From Botryotinia globosa (taxonomy: Eukaryota > Ascomycota > Leotiomycetes > Helotiales > Sclerotiniaceae): 64,000 nucleotides of DNA. How positions within the stretch are numbered: the stretch's first letter is position 1; the number at the start of each line of letters is the position of its first letter. The notes under the pieces are model-generated. The model was given only the letters and a program-made list of their open reading frames with translations. It had not been told where the DNA came from and ran no database searches. The translations under genes and the position numbers were made by a program. The stretch covers positions 248,001 to 312,000 of the forward strand of contig RCSZ01000023.1 of the NCBI GenBank assembly GCA_014898425.1. The letters are read 5' to 3'. Positions 50,765 through 61,783 of this stretch are shown here, piece by piece.

Positions 50765-51640
50765 GATTAATAAAACCAATAAATAAATAGTGTTTTTATT
50801 GATATAATTCAATATTTTAAAGTTAATTTATATTTATTACAATTTTATCCAGGATTTTTTTTATATATTATTATAAATTATAAAATAAGATTTAAGGATT
50901 TAAAAACAAATTATTAGGTTTTTATATTTTTAATAAATATAAAGAAAATATTTTGAATAATAATTAATTATATCAGAAATAATCTTAATCAAAAAATAGA
51001 TCAATTGATTTTTATTAATTCTTAAAATTAATTTGAATTAATTACAACTTTATTTAATATTGATTTTTAATTTTGTAATTAAAAATAATAATTATTCTAT
51101 ATAATTAAATATTATTTATTAGATTTCTAAATTTTTAATAAATATAAAATAAATATTTGAATAATATTTAATTGTATTAGAAATAATTTTAATCGAAAAA
51201 AAAGGGTAATTGATTTTTATTAATTCTTAAAATTAATTTGAATCAATTACAATTTCATTTAGTATTGATTTTTGATTTTGAAATTAAAAATAATAATTGT
51301 TTGAAATATTTAGATATCATCTATTAGATTTCTATATTTTTAATATATATAAAATAAATGTTTTAAATAATAATTAATTGTATCAAAAATAATTCTAATT
51401 AGGAAATTGAATTAGATAATTTTTATCAATTCTTAAAATTAATTTAAATCAATTACAATTTTATTTAGTATTGATTTCTATTTTTATAATTAAAATTAAT
51501 AATACTTTTATATAATTAGATATTAGATATTAGATTTCTATATTTTTAATGGATACAAAATAAATGTTTTAAATAATAATTAATTATATCAGAAATAATT
51601 CTAATTAGAAAAGATAATATAATAATCAATAATATCTGGA
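50765..51640. repeat. Tandem array with a 205 bp unit, about four copies
   Basis: Successive copies of a ttattagatttctatatttttaat landmark start near 50911, 51116, 51321 and 51527, a period of 205-206 bp. Each is followed by a shared stretch ending in an aattaatttgaatcaattac-like segment and a tttagtattgattttt block. The array starts inside a unit near 50820 and fades after 51610. Copies differ mostly by transitions and small indels. It is a satellite-like repeat with no coding sense. Confidence 0.88.
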
Positions 51641-52028
51641 TTTTTATTGAATCGAATCTACAATACTATAAATACTATTTTTAATTAATTATAACTTTTG
51701 TTATAATATCTCAATAAAGAAATAATTATTATTATTCGATTTATTGAATCAAAGCAAATCAAATAATATCAAAAAAAACGAAATATTTTTTTCAATCTTA
51801 ATCTAATCTTAATTTTATATCTAATCTTTATATATTCTTTTGATTTATATTCTTTTTATTTATATTCTTCTCATTTTTCTTTTTCTTATTATTATTCTTT
51901 TTATTAGTATTTTTCTTATTAATATTCTTTTTATTAATATTCTTATTCTAATTCTTATTTTTATTCATTAATATTTATTAATATTCATTAATATTCATTA
52001 TTTTCTTTTTCTTTTTAATAATAATAGT
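51641..52028. other. AT-rich pyrimidine-biased spacer
   Basis: No gene seen. From about 51830 the plus strand becomes rich in TTTTTATT and TTCTT runs, merging with the microsatellite that follows. Confidence 0.4.
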
Positions 52029-52235
52029 AAATAATAAGAGTAATAATAATAATAATACTAATAATACTAATAATACTAATAATACAAATAATACTAATAA
52101 TACTAATAATACTAATAATACTAATAATACTAATAATACTAATAATACTAATAATACTAATAATACTAATAATACTAATAATACTAATAATACTAATAAT
52201 ACTAATAATACTAATAATACTAATAATTGTATGAA
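52029..52235. repeat. AATAATACT microsatellite, about 205 bp
   Basis: This is a nearly perfect 9 bp unit, AATAATACT, from about 52044 to 52225, with one aatacaaat variant near 52081. It produces polyleucine and polyisoleucine/serine reading frames on the minus strand, which are not genes. Confidence 0.97.
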
Positions 52236-52244
52236 CAAGAGAAT

Positions 52245-52440
52245 TTATACATAGGGAATTCACTTCAAGGAAATGACCCCAATATAAAAACTACTATATT
52301 AAAAGGATTAAGCGAATACAAAAGAGATTAGCTCTTTTAATAATGTCTATATAAAACCTACTATTTTCCCATTTAATTAGCTTTTTAAATAAAATATAAT
52401 GAGATATATAGAATCTATATATTTGTAAGTATTATATTTT
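52245..52440 (+). repeat. Fragment homologous to the start of Copia F
   Basis: About 190 bp match 27820-28010, including GAATTCACTTCAAGGAAATG-like and AGAGATTAG landmarks and the AGATATATAGAATCTATA stretch. It is better preserved here (gaccccaata kept). No further Copia coding was recognised next to it, so it may be a solo LTR or a 5' fragment of the family. Confidence 0.6.
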
Positions 52441-53190
52441 TTATATTCTTTTCGAATTAATAATAATATTAATAATATTAATAATATTAATAATAAATTC
52501 GATTATATATAATATAAAATATAAAAAAAACCTCAATTAGGAAAATAATAAATAAATAAGCATTATAAGTTCTACTCTATATTCGTTATATTATTTAAAT
52601 ATTAATTATCTTTTTCGACATAATATTTATAATAAAATTAATACAAATCCTTTAATTCAAAAAATAATTTAATTCTAATAAAATATTTGAAATTTTTATT
52701 TAAAATAAGATTAGAAATTATATAATATTTTATATAAAGCTTTTAGAATTAATAATTCGATATAATATAAAAAAACTTTAATACAATTAATAATATAATA
52801 AAGAATACAAAAAAAACCTTAATTAAAAAAAACAGTGAAATTCTTAGCAATATCAAAATTCCTTATATTATTAGCTTTTTTCAATTTTGCTAATTTTATA
52901 GTACTTTTATAATAATAAAAATAATATTATTGAATTTATTGAATCAAAATATATTGAATGTATTATTTAACTTTTTCTTTTTTTGTTAATTTTATATTTA
53001 ATTTTAACTCTATATTTCAATCTTTAATAAAGTTAAATTTAATTTTATATATATTATAACCCTATAAAATTAAATTCTAATCTTATATATATAAAAACCT
53101 TATAAAGTTATTGTATAGGTTATTCCTCGGGTTGTAATTTATTTTTCTACTTTCTTTAAAAAAATCTATCTTTCTAATTAATATTTTTCA
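52441..53190. other. Degenerate AT-rich sequence, unassigned
   Basis: It contains a short AATATTAAT microsatellite near 52455-52495 and a single GC-bearing island, TTCCTCGGGTTG, near 53123-53134. No coding frame was identified. Confidence 0.4.
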
Positions 53191-53700
53191 TATTAATTAT
53201 ATTCTTTTTATTATTATTATTATTATTTATTATTTTCTTTTTTCTTTTTTTTTCTTTTTTATTATTATTATTATTTATTATATTCTTAATATTCATTATT
53301 TTCTTTTTTCTTGTAATAATAATATTATTAATATTCTTCTTATTTATATCAATTTTATTATATTTTTTTTTTCTTTCTTATTTTTCTTATTTTTTTAATA
53401 TTTTTTTTACTAATATTCTTATTATTATTATTTCTTTTTATATTGTTTTTATTAGTATTATTTTTATTATTATTATTTTTCTTCTTCTTCTTTTTCTTCT
53501 TCTTCTTATTATTATTATTCTTCTTTTTAATATTCTTATCAATATTCTTATTAATAATTTTATTAATAATTTGTTCTTTTATATTCTTTTTTTTATATTC
53601 TTCTTTTTTTTCTTTTTCTTATTATTATTCTTCTTATTAGTATTCTTCTTATTAGTATTCTTTTTATTAATATTCTTCTTATTAGTATTCTTTTTATTAA
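53191..53700. repeat. Polypyrimidine TTATT/TTCTT microsatellite tract
   Basis: About 500 bp are built of T-rich ATT, CTT and ATTATTCTT repeats, ending with four tandem TATTCTTCTTATTAG-like units (53635-53700). It accounts for the phenylalanine/leucine reading frame at 53443-53640. Confidence 0.93.
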
Positions 53701-53934
53701 TATTAAATTAATATTGAAATTTCGATCATATGATTCCATTACTCTATATCTCTTTTCAATTAATCACTATTATACAAATTAAAGCTTTTCTAAAACTAAT
53801 ATAAATCAATTAATTTAAAAGATAATTTAAATTTTTCTTTAGAATTCAATATATAAATAAAAATAAATTCTAATTTTTTTATAAAATTTTATTAAATTTT
53901 TTATTTTATATTAAATTAAAAATAATAATCAAAT

Positions 53935-54400
53935 TTATTCATTTTATTAATCATTATCCCCCTATCTTCAAAAATTATTATAGCTTTTTCTTCAATCTTT
54001 TCAAAATTAAGATTATTTCAATTTAATATAGAAAATCTAATAAAAAGAATTTTCTAAATCTTATTTCGAATAATCATTATTTAATTGAATCTTTATTTAT
54101 TTATTTTTTTAAATTTCAAAAAAGTTTTAAATCAAAGCTAAAAAAGGTAATAATTAATTAATAACTTTAAATACTTTTTCACTAATTACTACTTCCCTAT
54201 CTTTAAAAATTATTATAACTTTTTTTCAACCTTTTTAAAATTAGGATTATTTCAATTCGATATAAAAACTTTAATATAAAAGATTTCGAAATTCTAATTT
54301 TGTATATAAAAAATTCAATTGAATTTTTATTTATTTTTTTTTTTTAAATTTCAAAAAATCTTAAAATTGAGGTCAAAAAAAGTAATAATCAATTGGAGTA
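53935..54400. repeat. Tandem duplication with a 235 bp unit
   Basis: Two adjacent copies share cctatctt(c/t)aaaaattattat (53961 and 54196), a following ttttcaa(t/c)ctttttaaaatta stretch, and an aaatttcaaaaaa landmark. The period is 235 bp, unrelated in sequence to the 205 bp array. No coding sense is apparent. Confidence 0.75.
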
Positions 54401-55149
54401 TTTTTATTTGGATTATTATTTTCTTAGAGTTATAATTATTATTAATATTAATTATCAATAAAATCCTTAAAATAATAGTTAGAATATATTATTACTATTT
54501 TTATATTCCTTAATATTTGAAATAATAAATCAATTATAATATATTTCAAATATAAAATGTATTTTGTGGATAAGTTAGGAGTAAAAATGATTGTAAGAAA
54601 TAATATTTTAGTATTAGAAAATATCAATATTTTAATATCAAAAACAAGTCATAATCAATTTAGGTAGGGTATTAATATTTATTATGGTATTGATATAAAA
54701 GCTGAATTAAAAGTGAGTTGTAGTAAGATTGGAGATAGAAATTAAATTAATCTTAAATTAAATAATATTAATTATAATATAGTATAAAGCAAAAGATGAA
54801 GGTAAGGATTTATTATTTAAATTAGAAAAAATATTGATATTATTGTACATATATTGGTATAATATCAATTTTATAGTAATATTTATTTATAATAATTCAA
54901 ATAAAAATATTATCTTATTAATAAATATTATAATCAGAAATCTGATAGATTTTGATTTTAATGAAATTTATAAAATAATATATAATATAATAAAAATAAT
55001 AGATTTAATAATTAAAGGATTATTATATTTAATTATATTCTTTATCTATTTAATTCCCAAAATAAATGAAATATTTCATTATATAGATATTATTATATAT
55101 AATAATATTATAATAATAGAAATATTAATAAACTAATTAAATAATTTCC
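54401..55149. other. AT-rich region upstream of the Gypsy pol remnant
   Basis: This probably holds gag/protease remnants of the element whose pol starts at 55150, since it directly precedes it. The plus-strand frame 54834-55136 is open for 100 residues but shows no clear motif, and its second half only loosely resembles the region before a Gypsy reverse transcriptase. Confidence 0.35.
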
Positions 55150-56700
55150 CAAAAATATTTTAAAAAGGAGAAGATTTTGTTATATTATTGAAAAATAGAT
55201 AATTAACTATAAAACTATATTTTAATTAGAAAAGAATTTATATATAAAATAAAAGTTTATTCTTTAAAATTTAAAAATCGAAAGGTATTAAAAAAAGGAT
55301 TCTATAATTTAATATTATAGGAATATCTTAAAAAAACAAAATTCCTAATTCCTTTTGTTTTTTCAATAATTATAATTTAATAAATTTTATTGATTAAAAA
55401 TAAAAAGATTTATATAATAATGAATATATATAATTTCAATAGAATTATTATATAAAGATATATTTCCAATATTATTACAAAAAGATATTCTATAAACTAT
55501 CTATAATTATAAATATATTATAATAATAAATTATACCTTTTTTTTTTCAATAACAAATGTATTTAGTATTAAAGAGATATATAATAATTATTATATATTT
55601 AGAAAAATATATATTTAATTCCTTATTAATAGGATTTAGAAATTTCTTAATATATATATAATATCAAATAAATTTTATTCTTATTGATTTTAAAGGTTTT
55701 GTAATTATTATATAATTGATATAATAATTGTAAATAAAATTTTATAAATACTTCGATTATTTACACCATCTTTTTTTTTGATTGATTGAATATAATATTA
55801 TTATCAAAAACTTCAAATATTTCGAAAAATATTTTTTTATAATTATTCTGAAATAGAAAGTAAATGTATATAAACTATCTAATATAAAAAAATACTTAAA
55901 AGTATTAAAGAAAATTGCTTTTTCAAAGAATTTGTAGAATCTAAAACATTTTCCAGATATTATAAGATATTTATAACAATTTATTGAAGAATATATTGAA
56001 ATAATCGAATTTCTTTAGAAAAGAAAGATTTAATTATTAAAAGACATTTTATTTAAAAAAAAAGCTATAAAAAATTTCATAATATATATACTTTTCTAAG
56101 CGTTTTTCAAATCAAAATAGGTAATGTTTAATAAAGTAAAATCAATATTATTAAGAAAATAAATCCTAATATATATAGATCCGAATTGATATTTGTTTAT
56201 AAATTTTAATGTTTTGAAGATCTACAGGGTAAATATCATTATATATTATATCAAAAGAAATAAAATTTTGATTGAATATTTTGTATAAATAAATATAAAG
56301 CCAATTCTTTTTCTATTACAATAATTCTATGATATAAAAATAAAATATTGATTATTGGAATTAGAGATATTAATCTTGGTATAAGGATTATATAAGATAA
56401 ACCACATTATTTAATATAATAAAGTTTTATTTATAATAATATATACAAAATATAATGTATTAATGCAAATTTCTAAGAAATCCAAAATTTTGATAATTAT
56501 ATTAATAAACAAGCTTAATTTAAGTTAATATTAATAATAGAGTTTATTTCTATTTTTAGTCTTGATATTAGATATAAAGCAAATAAAGAAAATATAATTT
56601 TAAATATTCTATCCCATTTATTATATAAAGGAGATAATATATTAATTATAAATTATAATTTTAAAGAATTTGAAATTTTGTTTATTTAATTAATAAAAGA
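55150..56700 (+). pseudogene. Gypsy reverse transcriptase and RNase H remnant (element I)
   Basis: Plus-strand frames from 55205 give DYKIILIRKEF (from D-H-x-I-x-L), IKVYSLKFKNRKVLKKGFYN and EYLKKTKFLIPFVF, matching the start of fungal Gypsy reverse transcriptases (Y-x-L-s-x-x-E-x-x-x-L-x-x-x-L-x-x-x-x-I-x-P-S). Fragments of the D-Y-R-x-L-N, active-site and L-G-F-x-N-F-Y-R-R-F segments follow to about 56050, then a degenerate RNase H to about 56700. The family is different from H1: opposite strand and different wording. I could not find LTRs for this element. Confidence 0.7.
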
Positions 56701-56889
56701 AAATCTTAATTTATATAGTTTTATAATAATATTGATTTAAATAATTGATATCTTTTATAATAAATTATTATAAATATATAATAAAAAAACAAATTAATTG
56801 ATTATAATTAATATAATAATAAATAATAATATATTGAAAACAATATAATAATTTTTTTATTCAAAATTTGAAATAGAATTTTATATATA

Positions 56890-58150
56890 ATTAATAATGA
56901 AAAAGATTTGGTATATTTATATATCCTATATATGGTGTATTACAAAATCTTTGATTTATTATATCAAAACAATTGTTTTAGTTATATTAAGTTTATAGAT
57001 TTTATAAAAAGAAACTTTTGTATTAAGAAAATATTAATTTTAATTAGGGAATATCTATATTATTATAAAAAATATCAGATATTCTTTACAAAAAGATATA
57101 GATTATATAAATTATTATAATTTATTCTAATTTTATTAATATTATTTATATTATTATTATTGATTTCATTTTAATATTATTAAAAAAAATAGATAATTAA
57201 AATATAACAATTATAATAAATATATGTAAATTATTTAAAAAAGTATTAATAATTATAGAAAAATTTATATAAATAATAAAAATATAAGAATACATTTTAA
57301 TAATAAAAATATATAATTTGAATTAGAAATACCCTAAGGTTATTATTAATAACTATAATTCAAAATTCCTGTTAAATATATAAAAAACTATTTTTATAAC
57401 TTTAGATATAAATTTATTATATTTAATAATATATTATGTATAAATAGATAATTAATTGGAAATTATTAATCAAATTATAGAAATTATATGAAGATATTAT
57501 TTAAAATTAATAAAATATATAAAATAATAAAAAGAAATACTCCTAATATTATAATTTCATTTTAGTAATTTCAAATAAAGAATAATAGATAATTTATTAA
57601 ATAAAATAATGTATAATTTTATATTAAATGATATAGTATTATTTATTAATATAGTAGTAATTAATATATTAATTCAATTATTTCGAATGGATATTGTAGA
57701 TTATATTATATTTATTATTATAATTTCAAAATGGTATAAGTTGTATAAATCTTTTTTTTTTGAAGTAGAGGATTTAATATATTTAAAATTATATAAAAAG
57801 TATTTTATTCTAATAATAAATAATAAGAAATTAAAGTAGTAATGTATTAATTCTTTTTTTATTATAAAATATAAAAATATATTAGTAAATAAATTCAATA
57901 TATCAAAATATTAAGAAATATATTCTTTTATTTTGATTATATATTTTGAATTAGTTTATATTGAAAAAGATTTTTATTTAAATCTTAAATTAAATAGATC
58001 TAATAATATTATTATCAAAAAATATAAAAAATTTGAAATAAAAAAAAATCCTCAAAAAAGGATAATTTCTATTGATATAATAAAATATTATATAAAATAA
58101 AAAGAATATTATTAATATCAATTTAATTAATAAATATAAAATATTTTTAT
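56890..58150 (+). pseudogene. Gypsy integrase and C-terminal chromo-like remnant (element I)
   Basis: Near 57150-57270 the frame reads IIIDFILILLKKIDN and CKLFKKVLIIIEKFI, the fungal Gypsy integrase core entry (H-T-x-x-x-D-F-I-x-x-L-P, then S-K-x-x-x-x-I-x-G). Near 57715-57900 it reads WYKLYKSFFFEVEDLIYLKL, YKKYFILIINNKKL and SFFIIKY, the integrase C-terminal G-D-x-V-x-L-x-L, G-Y, N-K-K-L-x-Q-x-x-x-G-P-F pattern. Near 57950-58120 it reads YFELVYIEKDFY and IISIDIIKYYIKQKEY, matching the L-E-P block and a chromodomain-type Y-x-x-K-W-x-G-Y. This is the C-terminus of a chromovirus-like pol, and the frame is largely continuous. Confidence 0.85.
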
Positions 58151-59167
58151 TTATTATAATTATATTTGTTTTTAATTATTATTATTTATTGAAAACTAAT
58201 ATTTAATATAAGGAAACAATTCTCTTTAATTATATAATTGATATTCTAACAAATATAGATTAGAATTCAATAAATAATTATTATAAAAATATTTCAAATA
58301 TTATTAAAATATTATTTAAGATTTTGAAAAAAAATTAGTAAATAATATATAAAAAAAAAAGAATAAAGAAAAACCTTTATATATAAAGTAAAATCGCAAA
58401 TGATTATAAAATTATATAATAGTTGAATATATATAGTCATTAATAATAACGAAAAGACAATTAATTAATTACAAATCATTATAAAAATCAAAAATTTATT
58501 ATTTATTTATTATTATTCTATAAATCAAATAAATTATAAATTTTTAATAAATTAATTCATTTTCTATTTATATCTATATATTTTAAATTAACATTTTTTT
58601 AATAATACATTTATTTTTTACAAAATCTTTTATAAATAAACTATATTATTTTGAAACTCAAGAATTCTAATAATAAATTCAATATCGATATTAATTTCAT
58701 TATAATTCTAAAAGATAATAAAAAATAATAAATATTTATATTACCAAATTAAAACTATAATATTAGAATTACAAAAAAAAAGGTTAAAACAATTATTACT
58801 AAAGATAATTCATTTAATAAAATCATAATAAATAATAAAAGCAATATTGAAGTTGAAAATATAAATCTATAAAAAAAAAAAAAAAAAAAAGATATTTTAA
58901 ATTAATATTTAATTATAATATATTTATTATAAGCTTATTATATAATATATATAAAAATATATTTCTAAATTTTATTATATATATTATAAATATTATTAAA
59001 TTCTATTAAAAATATTATAAATTATTATAATATATCTATTTATTATAATTAATAATAAAATTTAATTATAATAAATAATTATTTATAATAAAAGAACAGA
59101 TTAGTAAAATATATTTATTATTAATTATATAGATTAATTATATAAAAATAAAATCTAATTATTATAT
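58151..59167. other. AT-rich sequence downstream of Gypsy element I
   Basis: Here the 3' LTR of element I would be expected, but I could not find a matching direct repeat upstream. It contains a 20 bp poly(A) run at 58871-58890. No gene seen. Confidence 0.4.
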
Positions 59168-61040
59168 ATATAGAATTAATATATATGAAACTAATAGAAG
59201 TTATAAGTTTTATTACTATATTATATATATAATCTAATTATAAAAAGTATAATATTAGAGATTGAATTTAATAGCTTATTATTATATATATATTCTAATA
59301 AAGTTTTCCTTTTTTATTCTTTTTATTTTAAAAAGATTAATTATAAAGAATATTTATTTATATAATTAATTATATAATATATAATATATAATTATATTAA
59401 TTATATTTTTATTATTAATAATTAATTTATTAATAAATTCAAAATATTCAATTATTAAGTAAATATATTCTTATTTTTGATTTATTTCTTATTAAAAAAA
59501 TCTATTCCCAATTAAATAAATCCTAATCAAAAATCCTAGAATAATATTTATTTAATTCAATCTCTAATATTTTATTATATATATAGAATCAATATATATA
59601 AAATCAATAAAAATCATAAGCTTTATTATTACACTATATATAAGAGTTCTAGCCTTTGCTCACGACATCTCTCTTATTTTTCAATTACTTTATATTAAAT
59701 TTAATAATTATTTAATATTATATTATTTATTATTAAAAATTAAATCAAATTTTAATAAATAATAATTAATCCTTTAATTTGAATTATATTCTTTAATTTA
59801 TATATTAATCTTTTTATATATATTTGAAAATCTATTAGATTTATTTTTTCCCAAAATGTTTTCAATTTATATTTTAATTTATAAATAGAAATAAATATAA
59901 ATAATCATTTTTTTAATTCCTTTTTTATCTATTATTATATCTTTTTAATTGAATTAAAATTTAATAAAAAAAAAGGCTAATCAAAGTTTTATATATTATA
60001 TTCTAATTAAATTAATTTAATATAATCAGAATAAATTTTCAATCTATTTTTTATAAAAATACAAAAAAGTTTTAGTTTATTGAATAATAGGAAAATAATA
60101 AATTGAAGTATTTAATTATAATATATTAAATTAATAATGCTTTTAGTTTTTAATTCCTTTTTTAAAAAAACTAATAGAAATTTATAATTTTAATTGATAA
60201 TATTTTATATTATTATTAATACTTTTTTTAATTAATATATCGATTTAATATAAAAAGGATACCTTTTTTTATCAATTCTTCTAATAATCTAAACCCTTTT
60301 ATTTTATTTTATTTCAAAAAAGTTTTTATTTGATTATATAATTTTTTTTCAATTATTTCCTTTTGGATTGATAATAATAATATTATTAATTCTCTATTAT
60401 TGATAAGAATATACAAAATCTAATTACTTTTTTGTTTATAACTTTGAAATAAAAAGTTTAAAATATATTATACATTTTCTATACTTATATTAATATAATT
60501 CCTTTCGAATTATATATATCGAAATTTTCATTTTTAATACATTTTTAATTTATTTGAAAGTTATTCTTCTCCTATTCCAATTTTTTTTTAAAATCCTTAT
60601 AATTTATTAAATCTTTTTAATTGAAAATATAAAAAGTTGATATATCTTTCTTTTATATATAATCTTATAAGATTTAGATTTAATAATATCTTTTATTATA
60701 TTTCAAAATATATTTAAATTTTTCTTAATTTAATTTTAGGATTTTTTATTATTATATATCTGAAATATTTTAATTCGATAAGAAATATTTCAATTTTGAT
60801 AAAATTTATAATAATCATTTTTATTATAAAATTAAATAAATATTTTGAATTTGATTGAAAAAATAATAATTTTTAGATTTTTGATTGAATATTTATAATA
60901 AGATATTGAAAATAAAATAATAGAGAAAAACTTGCTTAAATATATAATAAAAAGATTTCAGAATTTTTACAATCTAATTATAAAAAATATAATATTAGGA
61001 ATTAAATCTAATAACTTATTATTATATATATATTTTAATA
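59168..61040 (+). mobile_element. TRIM-like element, copy T3, split by an insertion
   Basis: The left terminal repeat (about 59168-59300) and the interior (59301-59576) match T1 throughout. The right terminal repeat starts near 59577, stops at 59642 (ctatatata), and resumes at 60969 (acaatctaa) to 61040. Both terminal repeats share a 3-base deletion relative to T1 and T2. It is almost completely AT-converted, so it is the oldest or most heavily mutated of the three copies. No target duplication could be fixed. Confidence 0.82.
59643..60968. mobile_element. 1.3 kb insertion within TRIM T3
   Basis: The insertion is inferred because the TRIM terminal repeat is contiguous in T1 and T2. The left tip, GAGTTCTAGCCTTTGCTCACGA near 59643-59664, is GC-bearing; the rest is AT-converted. 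Size and a possible TA at both junctions would suit a DNA transposon, but no inverted ends match and no transposase motif is certain on either strand. Confidence 0.6.
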
Positions 61041-61509
61041 TTAATTACAAAATAAAAATAATATATATATAATGGTTTAGAATATATAATATAATTTTTA
61101 ATATTTTTTTAAAAAACTTATTTTTTCAATTTTAATAATTGATTTTGAAATTTTAATATATTTTTGAATTTTTTTAATATTGTTTTTGTATATAGATTTA
61201 TTAATTTATTTATAATTATATTATTTATATTGATATAATTAAAAAGAATACTTCTAATAGAATTTCTTTATCTAACATTTTGAATAATTATAAATTATTA
61301 TAAATAAAAGATTACAATTTTTAGAATTATTAAATAATATTTAAAGATATAAATATTATAACCGTTTTTAAAAATAATTATATACAAAATAAAAATTTAT
61401 TTAAAAACTTGTATTTATTATAATATTATTTTATTAATAAAAAAAATTATAAAATCAAAATAATATATAATATTAATAATATTTATTGTTTTTTTATTAA
61501 TTTAGATTT
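61041..61509. other. Degenerate AT-rich sequence, unassigned
   Basis: Short spacer between TRIM T3 and the second Gypsy H copy. No gene or repeat recognised. Confidence 0.4.
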
Positions 61510-61783
61510 TATTAAAATAAATAATAGCAATGAATTAATTTTAAATATATTTTGAAATAAAATTTTTCATTATTTCTCTAAAACTATTGAAAATATATAA
61601 TTTATAACAAATAGATTGATTTCGATATAAAAATTCAAAACTAGAAATTAAATTTTCAAAATATTTTAAAATAAAAAAAAGATTTATAAAATATTCTAAA
61701 ATAAAGGAGTTTATAATACAAAAAGAATTTGAGAATTTCTTATTATATAGTTTTATATGATTTATAACCTTATAATTTTAATA
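61510..61783 (-). repeat. 3' LTR of Gypsy H2
   Basis: This 274 bp LTR aligns with both LTRs of H1 over its full length, with two bases fewer. Almost every C and G of the 12668-12943 LTR is replaced by T or A. Confidence 0.85.

Noticed and set aside
51978..52263. Two overlapping polyleucine and isoleucine-serine ORFs
   Set aside because: Translation of the AATAATACT microsatellite in two frames.
53443..53640. Phenylalanine/leucine-rich ORF
   Set aside because: Translation of the T-rich pyrimidine tract.
54834..55136. 100-residue plus-strand ORF as a gene
   Set aside because: Longest ORF of the area but directly upstream of a Gypsy pol remnant, isoleucine/asparagine-rich, and without a recognisable motif; more likely a surviving open stretch of the same dead element.
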